From Allochromatium vinosum DSM 180 (GTDB lineage Bacteria > Pseudomonadota > Gammaproteobacteria > Chromatiales > Chromatiaceae), in assembly GCF_000025485.1 (NCBI RefSeq), contig NC_013851.1, forward strand, positions 177,001 through 241,000: a stretch of DNA of 64,000 bases, written 5' to 3'. Of the stretch, positions 9,126-15,722 are shown in pieces. How positions within the stretch are numbered: the stretch's first letter is position 1; the number at the start of each line of letters is the position of its first letter. Position numbers and translations under genes: made by a program. The notes beneath the pieces are model-generated. The model ran no database searches. It was not told the origin of the DNA and saw only the letters and a program-made list of their open reading frames with translations.

Positions 9126-11900
9126 TTGAACGCCGTAGAGATCGAGCAGGCCATTACTGACCTTGCCGAGCAGCCCTTCGACGCTGCGAACTTTCCCTAC
9201 GACTTCCTGGAAGCCTTCGGGAACAAGGCGACGACGATCAAGCGCCTTCGCGCCGGTGCGTCGAACAAATCCGACCTTGGCGGTGTACTCCAGACAAACA
9301 ATATCCACATCCTGACCTGCGACGCGGGGCAGGTGTCGAAAGCGCTCAAGGCACTCAAGGACAGCCCGGCTACCACCAAGGCCAAGGCGAAGTTCATCCT
9401 GGCGACCGACGGCACGGACTTCGAGGCGGAAGACCTGACAAGCGGCGAGACGGTGGCCTGTGCTTTCAGGGACTTTCCCGACCACTTTGGCTTCTTCCTC
9501 CCGCTGGCGGGGATCTCGACCGTTCGTCAGATCACCGAAAATGCCTTCGACATCCGGGCCACCAGCCGCCTCAATCGCCTCTACGTCGAGCTGCTGAAGG
9601 ACAACCCCGAGTGGGGCACGGACGAGCGCCGTCATGACATGAATCACTTCATGGCGCGGCTGATCTTCTGCTTCTTTGCCGAGGATACCGGCATCTTCGG
9701 CGGCAAGGGCAAGTTCACCGAGACCGTGGCGCAGATGAGTGCGCGGGATTCGTCCAATACGCATGAGGTGATCAGCACGCTGTTTCTGGCCATGAACACG
9801 CGGCGGGAGCAACGGGCGGTAGCCAATCTCCCCCGCTGGGCCAGTAGCGATGTCTTTCCCTACGTGAATGGCGGTCTGTTCTCGGGCAGCATGGAAGTGC
9901 CGAAGTTCAGCAAGATTGCCCGGTCCTACCTGCTGCATGTCGGTGGGCTGGACTGGACCAAGATCAACCCGGACATCTTCGGCTCGATGATCCAGGCCGT
10001 CGCCGACGATGAGGAGCGCGGCGCGCTGGGGATGCACTACACCAGCGTGCCCAACATCCTCAAGGTGCTGAACCCGCTGTTTCTCGACGACCTGCGGGCG
10101 AAGCTGGAGGAGGCAGGCGACAACCCGCGCATGTTGCTCAATCTGCGCAAGCGCATGGCGAAGATCAGGGTTTTCGATCCCGCCTGCGGTTCGGGCAATT
10201 TCCTGGTTATCGCCTACAAGGAAATGCGCGCCATCGAGGCTGAGATCAACAAGCGGCGCGGCGAGCCAGACATGCGCTCGGCGATCCCGTTGACGAATTT
10301 TCGCGGGATCGAGCTGCGTGACTTCCCGGCAGAGATCGCCCGCCTGGCGCTGATCATTGCTGAGTATCAGTGCGATGTGCTCTATCGCGGGCAGAAGCTG
10401 GCCTTGGCCGATTTTCTACCGCTGAGCAACGAGAACTGGATTACCTGCGGCAATGCGCTCCGGCTCGACTGGTTGAGTCTCTACCCGCCGACCGGCACGG
10501 GCGTGAAGTTGCAGGGAGACGATCTGTTTGGCACGCCACTCGATCAAACGGAGATCGACTTCGAGAATGCAGGCGGGGAGACCTATATCTGCGGGAATCC
10601 ACCTTATAAAGGAAGCCAAGAACAGACACCAAGTCAGAAAACCGACCTAGACACTGCGTTTAGAGGACGGATCAAGTCCACCAAGTCGGCTGACTATGTT
10701 GCTGGCTGGTTTATTCTCGCGCGTGACTACATCGCAAAGTCAGATGCAGCGTGTGCTTTCGTTACAACGAATAGCATCAATCAGGGGCGACAGGTTTCCT
10801 TGATCTGGCCAACTATACTGACCGACGACATCGAGATCCGGTTTGCGAGACCATCATTCCCATGGAGCAATCTTGCATCCAAGAAGGCCGTTGTCACTGT
10901 CTCCATTGTAGGCCTTGGCAGGAGATCAAACAGGCCGAAGTTAGTCTTTACGCAAAATACCGTTAAGGAAGCTAAGTATATTGGCCCCTACTTAGTGCCA
11001 GATCAGTCGGCGATCGTCTTACCGTCGACTTCTTCGTTGTCGCCGCTGTCCGAGATGACCTACGGGTCGATGCCTAACGATAACGGTGGACTAATATTAT
11101 CGTCGGACGATGCACATTCACTTGTCGAAACCTATCCACAGGCCCAGAGGTTTGTTAAGCGACTGTTGGGGTCGAATGGAACGATTCACGGTCAATGGCG
11201 TTATTGTCTTTGGATTTCCACAGCCGACCTAGATGCCGCTTTGGCTATCGAACCCATCCGCAAGCGTATAGAAATCGTAAAGAACCACCGCGCGCGGAGC
11301 ACGCGAGTAACCACCAAGGCGCTCGCCGCGACCCCGCATTTGTTTGGCGAGGTGCGCCACTCCGATAGTCAGGCGTTGGCCGTACCCTGCCACAGCGCAG
11401 AGGGCAGACCCTATCTACCATTTGCACTAGTTGATGGAGACACAGTTATTGACAACAGCGCGATCCGGCTTTCCGAGCCTAGGATGTATGAGGTCGCCCT
11501 CTATGCGTCGCGCCTTCACATCATCTGGATCGCGACCGTGTGTGGCCAGCTAGAGACCCGCTACCGTTACTCAAACACACTCGGCTGGAACACCTTCCCC
11601 GTTCCGACGCTGACCGAAAAGAACAAGGACGACCTGACCCGCTGCGCCGAAAACATTCTGCTGGCGCGGGAGCATCACTTCCCGGCCACCATCGCCGACC
11701 TCTACGATCCCGACAAGATGCCGGACGATCTACGTGCCGCCCATGACCGCAACGACGAAGTGCTGGAACGCATCTACATCGGTCGCCGCTTCAAGAACGA
11801 CACCGAGCGGCTGGAAAAGCTCTTCGACCTCTACACCAAGATGACCGCCTCAACCGCCCCGTCCAAGGGCAAGAAGCGCACAGCGAGAACCCGCGCATGA
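9126..11900 (+). CDS. MmeI-like class I SAM-dependent DNA methyltransferase without recognisable nuclease motif
   Basis: The 924-residue protein aligns by eye with the helical, methyltransferase and target-recognition parts of MmeI-type (type IIL) enzymes: RLIFCFFAEDTGIF (about 179-192), VNGGLF, GMHYTS (302-307), SAM motif I VFDPACGSGNF (349-359), catalytic GNPPY (490-494) and a TRD from about 540 to 820. The N-terminal 150 residues lack the D-ExK nuclease signature that MmeI has in the equivalent place. It starts at TTG 9126 behind GGAAAGGG with 9-base spacing; no better start is in frame. It overlaps the helicase gene by ATGA and so heads a three-gene operon with a helicase and a GIY-YIG nuclease. 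The central third (about 10600-11570) is visibly AT-richer than both ends. Confidence 0.88.
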   Translation: MNAVEIEQAITDLAEQPFDAANFPYDFLEAFGNKATTIKRLRAGASNKSDLGGVLQTNNIHILTCDAGQVSKALKALKDSPATTKAKAKFILATDGTDFEAEDLTSGETVACAFRDFPDHFGFFLPLAGISTVRQITENAFDIRATSRLNRLYVELLKDNPEWGTDERRHDMNHFMARLIFCFFAEDTGIFGGKGKFTETVAQMSARDSSNTHEVISTLFLAMNTRREQRAVANLPRWASSDVFPYVNGGLFSGSMEVPKFSKIARSYLLHVGGLDWTKINPDIFGSMIQAVADDEERGALGMHYTSVPNILKVLNPLFLDDLRAKLEEAGDNPRMLLNLRKRMAKIRVFDPACGSGNFLVIAYKEMRAIEAEINKRRGEPDMRSAIPLTNFRGIELRDFPAEIARLALIIAEYQCDVLYRGQKLALADFLPLSNENWITCGNALRLDWLSLYPPTGTGVKLQGDDLFGTPLDQTEIDFENAGGETYICGNPPYKGSQEQTPSQKTDLDTAFRGRIKSTKSADYVAGWFILARDYIAKSDAACAFVTTNSINQGRQVSLIWPTILTDDIEIRFARPSFPWSNLASKKAVVTVSIVGLGRRSNRPKLVFTQNTVKEAKYIGPYLVPDQSAIVLPSTSSLSPLSEMTYGSMPNDNGGLILSSDDAHSLVETYPQAQRFVKRLLGSNGTIHGQWRYCLWISTADLDAALAIEPIRKRIEIVKNHRARSTRVTTKALAATPHLFGEVRHSDSQALAVPCHSAEGRPYLPFALVDGDTVIDNSAIRLSEPRMYEVALYASRLHIIWIATVCGQLETRYRYSNTLGWNTFPVPTLTEKNKDDLTRCAENILLAREHHFPATIADLYDPDKMPDDLRAAHDRNDEVLERIYIGRRFKNDTERLEKLFDLYTKMTASTAPSKGKKRTARTRA

Positions 11901-13954
11901 GCGACACGATCAAGGCCGTCCCGTCCATCTCCGTCACCTATGCCCGCAAAGGCGTCTCGACGAAGGCTAATGCCCTGGGAATGCGCCCTATGCAGGAGCG
12001 CGCTTACGAGAAGCGGGGCGAGCAATATCTACTGATCAAGTCACCGCCCGCCTCCGGCAAGAGCCGCGCGCTCATGTTCATCGCGCTCGACAAACTGCAC
12101 AACCAAGGCTTGAAGCAAGCCATCATCGTCGTGCCGGAAAAGACCATCGGGGCCAGCTTCAACGACGCGCCACTGTCCCAGTTCGGTTTCTGGTCCGACT
12201 GGCAGGTCGAACCCAAGTGGAACCTATGCAACGCACCGGGCAATGACAACGGCGGAAAGGTCAAGTCACTCGGCGCATTCCTCGAAAGCGACGACAGGGT
12301 ACTGGTCTGCACTCACGCGACGTTCCGCTTCGCGGTCGATGCCTACGGCGTCAAAGCCTTCGACAACCGTCTGATTGCGGTCGATGAGTTCCACCACGTT
12401 TCGGCTAATCCAGACAACAAGCTCGGCCTGCACCTAGGGCAGTTCATCGCACGCGACAAGACACACATCGTCGCCATGACCGGCTCCTACTTCCGGGGCG
12501 ACGCTGAAGCCGTTCTGCCCCCAACGGACGAAGCCAAGTTCGATACCGTCACCTACACCTATTACGAACAGCTCAACGGCTACGATTACCTCAAGCAACT
12601 CGACATCGGCTACTTCTTCTACAGCGGGTCGTATGTCGACGACATCCTCAACGTCCTCGACCCCAACGAGAAGACGATCATCCACATTCCCAACGTCAAT
12701 TCACGCGAAAGCACGAAGGACAAGATGCGGGAGGTGGAGCACATCATCGAGGCACTCGGCGAATGGCAGGGCATCGACATCGCCACTGGCTTCCAGCTCG
12801 TCAAACAGCCTAACGGACGGGTACTGAAAATCGCCGATCTGGTAGATGACGAGGCGACGAAGCGCGATCGAGTGTCTACCGCCCTCAAAGACCCAGCGCA
12901 GAAGGACAACCGCGACCATGTAGACATCATCATCGCCCTGGGCATGGCCAAGGAAGGCTTCGACTGGATTTGGTGCGAGCACGCGCTGACCGTGGGGTAT
13001 CGCGCCAGCCTAACCGAAATCGTCCAGATCATTGGCCGAGCCACACGCGACGCTCCCGGCAAGACCAGGGCGCGCTTCACCAACCTGATCGCTGAGCCGG
13101 ATGCCTCTGAGAAAGCCGTCACCGAGGCCGTCAATGACACCCTGAAGGCCATCGCCGCCAGCCTGCTGATGGAGCAGGTGCTTGCCCCACGCTTCGAGTT
13201 CAAGCCCAAGAACCCCGACACCGGCCCGACACCCGGCTTCGACTATGGCGAGGGCGGCTATGACCCGAGCCGGTGCAATGTCGGTGTCAATGAGCAGACG
13301 GGGGCGTACCAGATCGAGATCAAGGGACTGGCCGAACCCAAGAGCCAGGAGGCGGTACGCATCTGTCAGGAGGATCTGAACGAGGTGATCGCCACCTTCA
13401 TTCAGGACAAGACCACCATCGAGCGCGGCCTGTTCGACGAAGAACTCGTGCCGGAGGAACTGACACAGGTTCGTCTGGGCAAGATCATCAAAGACAAATA
13501 CCCCGAACTGGATACCGAGGATCAGGAAGCCGTGCGCCAGCACGCTATTGCCGCACTCACGCTGACACAGCAGGCCAAGCAGCGTGTGATCGGTGGCGAG
13601 AGCGACGAGGCGAAGCCCAACACGGCTCTGATCAACGGCGTGCGTCGCTTCGCGATGGATGTCCGCGACCTGGACATCGACCTCATCGACCGCATCAACC
13701 CCTTCGGCGAAGCCTACGCCATCCTTGCCAAAACCATGAGCGAGGACAGCTTGAAGCAGGTCGCAGCCGCCATCTCCGCCAAACGTGCGAACCTGACGCC
13801 AGAGGAAGCGAAGGAGTTGGCGATCCGCGCTGTCCAGTTCAAAAAGGAACGGGGACGGGTGCCCGCGCTCGACTCACAGGATGCGTGGGAGCGACGCATG
13901 GCTGAAGGTGCAGCCGCCTTCATGCGCTACAAGAAGGAGGGGCGCTATGAGTGA
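11897..13954 (+). CDS. DEAD/DEAH-type superfamily 2 helicase of the MTase-nuclease operon
   Basis: The 685-residue protein has the SF2 motor motifs: Walker A SPPASGKS (49-56), motif II DEFH (163-166), motif III MTGS (194-197), and motif VI QIIGRATR (377-384) with AKEGFDW before it. The first 410 residues form the two RecA lobes; the C-terminal 275 residues are helical and of unknown role. It overlaps the methyltransferase gene by four bases and the GIY-YIG gene by eight, so the three are translationally coupled. In restriction-like systems such helicases act as ATP-driven translocases or sensors; that role here is inference. No nuclease motif is visible inside it. Confidence 0.88.
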   Translation: MSDTIKAVPSISVTYARKGVSTKANALGMRPMQERAYEKRGEQYLLIKSPPASGKSRALMFIALDKLHNQGLKQAIIVVPEKTIGASFNDAPLSQFGFWSDWQVEPKWNLCNAPGNDNGGKVKSLGAFLESDDRVLVCTHATFRFAVDAYGVKAFDNRLIAVDEFHHVSANPDNKLGLHLGQFIARDKTHIVAMTGSYFRGDAEAVLPPTDEAKFDTVTYTYYEQLNGYDYLKQLDIGYFFYSGSYVDDILNVLDPNEKTIIHIPNVNSRESTKDKMREVEHIIEALGEWQGIDIATGFQLVKQPNGRVLKIADLVDDEATKRDRVSTALKDPAQKDNRDHVDIIIALGMAKEGFDWIWCEHALTVGYRASLTEIVQIIGRATRDAPGKTRARFTNLIAEPDASEKAVTEAVNDTLKAIAASLLMEQVLAPRFEFKPKNPDTGPTPGFDYGEGGYDPSRCNVGVNEQTGAYQIEIKGLAEPKSQEAVRICQEDLNEVIATFIQDKTTIERGLFDEELVPEELTQVRLGKIIKDKYPELDTEDQEAVRQHAIAALTLTQQAKQRVIGGESDEAKPNTALINGVRRFAMDVRDLDIDLIDRINPFGEAYAILAKTMSEDSLKQVAAAISAKRANLTPEEAKELAIRAVQFKKERGRVPALDSQDAWERRMAEGAAAFMRYKKEGRYE

Positions 13955-15164
13955 GTTCGACCTCGACGAACTGGCCGAAGAACTTTCCGAGTTCGCCGCA
14001 CCGGAAACCAAGAACGGACGCTCACCGCGCGAGGAGCGCGTTATCGCCGGGTTCGAGGAGATCCAGCGGTTTGTCGAAAAACAGGGTCGAGTGCCACAAC
14101 ACGGGGAGGAACGCGACATCTTTGAACGGCTATATGCAGTGCGCCTCGATCGCCTGCGTGCGCTTCCGGACTGCCGCGCCGTACTGGAACCTCTAGATCA
14201 TCAGGGTTTGCTGGCAGGTGCCCCCACGATTGCCGAACCCTCACCGGACTACGACGTGGATCAACTGGCGGACGAACTGGCAGACATGGACGGCACTGAA
14301 GACATCACCGTCCTGCGCCATGTTCGCACTAGTGCCGAAAAGCGCGCTGCCGAGGAGATCGCCAATCGAAAGACCTGCACCGATTTCGAGATGTTCAAAC
14401 CGCTGTTCGAGCGCGTACAGGCTGACCTCAAGACGGGTCTACGCCAATCCCAGCCGATTGAAGCAGGGAACCGCGCGATTGAAGCCGGAGATTTTTTCAT
14501 CCTCGACGGCGTCACCCTCTACGTCGCCGAAGTGGGTGAACCGCTGAAGACGACAGCGGGGGAAGTCGATTGCCGTCTACGGCTGATTTTCGCCAACGGC
14601 ACTGAGAGCAATCTCTTACTTCGGTCGCTGCAACGCGCATTCTACGACGACCCTGCCGCACGGCGATTGGTTTCACCGGACAGCGGACAGTTGTCGTTCG
14701 GCGGCGAATTTGAAGCGGATGATGTCGAGAGCGGCACGATCTATGTCCTGCGCTCCCTGTCGGATCATCCCTATGTCACCCAACACCGCGACCTGATCCA
14801 CAAGATCGGCGTGACAGGCGGCAAGGTAGAGACCCGCATCGCCGGGGCTGAACATGACGCCACCTACCTACTGGCGAAGGTCGAGATAGCAGCCACCTAC
14901 AAGCTCGCCGGTATCAACCGCACGCGCATGGAGAACCTGTTTCATCGGCTGTTTGCATCGGCCCGGCTGGACATCACCATCAATGATCGCTTCGGCCATC
15001 CGGTACAGCCACGGGAATGGTTTCTCGTCCCCTTATTCGCCATTGATGAAGCCGTCGAGCGCATCAAGGATGGGACGATAACGAACTACGTCTATGACCC
15101 TAAGGCGGCGCAGTTGGTGAAGGCAGCCCCCGTTGGCGGCCATCGTGGACCAGGTTTGGACTGA
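13947..15164 (+). CDS. GIY-YIG (T5orf172/MUG113-type) nuclease family protein
   Basis: The 405-residue product starts at ATG 13947 (MSEFDLDELAEEL), inside the end of the helicase gene. A longer frame to 13881 only reads through helicase sequence. Residues 1-240 are acidic and helical with no family I recognise. Residues about 262-375 form a GIY-YIG fold of the T5orf172 type: GTIYVLRS (263-270), KIGVT (286-290), Arg297 in VETRI and the metal-binding Glu329 in RMENLFHRLF. These match the catalytic tyrosine, arginine and glutamate positions, so the domain is probably active. It would supply the cutting activity that the methyltransferase lacks. Confidence 0.82.
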   Translation: MSEFDLDELAEELSEFAAPETKNGRSPREERVIAGFEEIQRFVEKQGRVPQHGEERDIFERLYAVRLDRLRALPDCRAVLEPLDHQGLLAGAPTIAEPSPDYDVDQLADELADMDGTEDITVLRHVRTSAEKRAAEEIANRKTCTDFEMFKPLFERVQADLKTGLRQSQPIEAGNRAIEAGDFFILDGVTLYVAEVGEPLKTTAGEVDCRLRLIFANGTESNLLLRSLQRAFYDDPAARRLVSPDSGQLSFGGEFEADDVESGTIYVLRSLSDHPYVTQHRDLIHKIGVTGGKVETRIAGAEHDATYLLAKVEIAATYKLAGINRTRMENLFHRLFASARLDITINDRFGHPVQPREWFLVPLFAIDEAVERIKDGTITNYVYDPKAAQLVKAAPVGGHRGPGLD

Positions 15165-15322
15165 CGAACCCGTAGTCCGTCAACCTTGAGCCGGTCAAGA
15201 AAAAAAGATCCCGTCAAAAGCCTTGCCGGACAGGAGCTTAGGTGAGGCACCCAGAGACAGAGATCGTGGAGCGGACTAAATTCCGGTCGTATACCGGGTG
15301 TCTCGGCACCGCTCCACCTCGA
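15165..15322. other. Gap with a nested inverted repeat (15266-15317)
   Basis: No gene is supported here. GTGGAGCGG (15266-15274) pairs with CCGCTCCAC (15309-15317), and inside it CCGGT (15283-15287) pairs with ACCGG (15293-15297). The result would be a long imperfect cruciform just past the nuclease operon. It has no T-tract, so it is not a standard terminator for the plus strand. It could be a repetitive palindromic element or an old recombination site. Confidence 0.4.
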
Positions 15323-15466
15323 TCAATCGACTTCGCGCCTTTCCAGACCCGCCTCGAACTCCAGAATGGCGGCCCGCTCCTCGAAGAACTCGCGCGCATC
15401 GGCATCGAGTCCAGCCACAAACCGCGCGACCACTTGATCGACAGGGACAGGATCAGAAGCGTCCAT
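15323..15466 (-). CDS. Tiny hypothetical protein, 47 residues
   Basis: On the minus strand ATG 15466 opens a 47-residue frame, MDASDPVPVDQVVARFV continuing to LERREVD and TGA. It is acidic and helical, with EFFEERAAILEFEAGLERRE near its end. That ending resembles small peptides common in accessory regions of related bacteria (recollection, not a search). Its start overlaps the end of the upstream small gene by 14 bases, which argues for a real coupled pair. Function is unknown. Confidence 0.5.
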   Translation of the reverse strand: MDASDPVPVDQVVARFVAGLDADAREFFEERAAILEFEAGLERREVD

Positions 15467-15665
15467 GTCGATAGTCCTCGGGCAACAACAGCGTCGTCAC
15501 TGAGCGATCCGCTTCCGTGATGATCCAGACCTTGACCAACTCAGCGACGGCATAGCTCGACAACAGCCGTCCTCCTACACGCAGTGCCCGCTGACTTTCT
15601 GCCCCGTCCTCGACACAGACGCCCCCCAGTCTCCCTGTACATGCCGTCAAGCTGTCAGGCCGCAC
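15453..15665 (-). CDS. Small hypothetical protein, up to 70 residues
   Basis: The frame encodes up to 70 residues ending VKVWIITEADRSVTTLLLP plus EDYRHGRF. The start is uncertain; MRPDSLTACTGRLGG is the longest choice. The C-terminal VWIITEADRS segment looks like a real beta-alpha element rather than random coding. It overlaps the following 47-residue gene by 14 bases. The pair could be a toxin-antitoxin-like or regulatory module, but nothing in the sequence proves that. Confidence 0.45.
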   Translation of the reverse strand: MRPDSLTACTGRLGGVCVEDGAESQRALRVGGRLLSSYAVAELVKVWIITEADRSVTTLLLPEDYRHGRF

Positions 15666-15722
15666 TTTCCAGCGGAGCAGCGCATCCCGCTACTCCGCTG
15701 TTTTTGCTGGAATCGAGTTCGA

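Noticed and set aside
15600-15722. attR copy of the tRNA-Gln 3' end
   Set aside because: No match to GGTTCGAATCCTAG or the acceptor stem was found on this side of the island.
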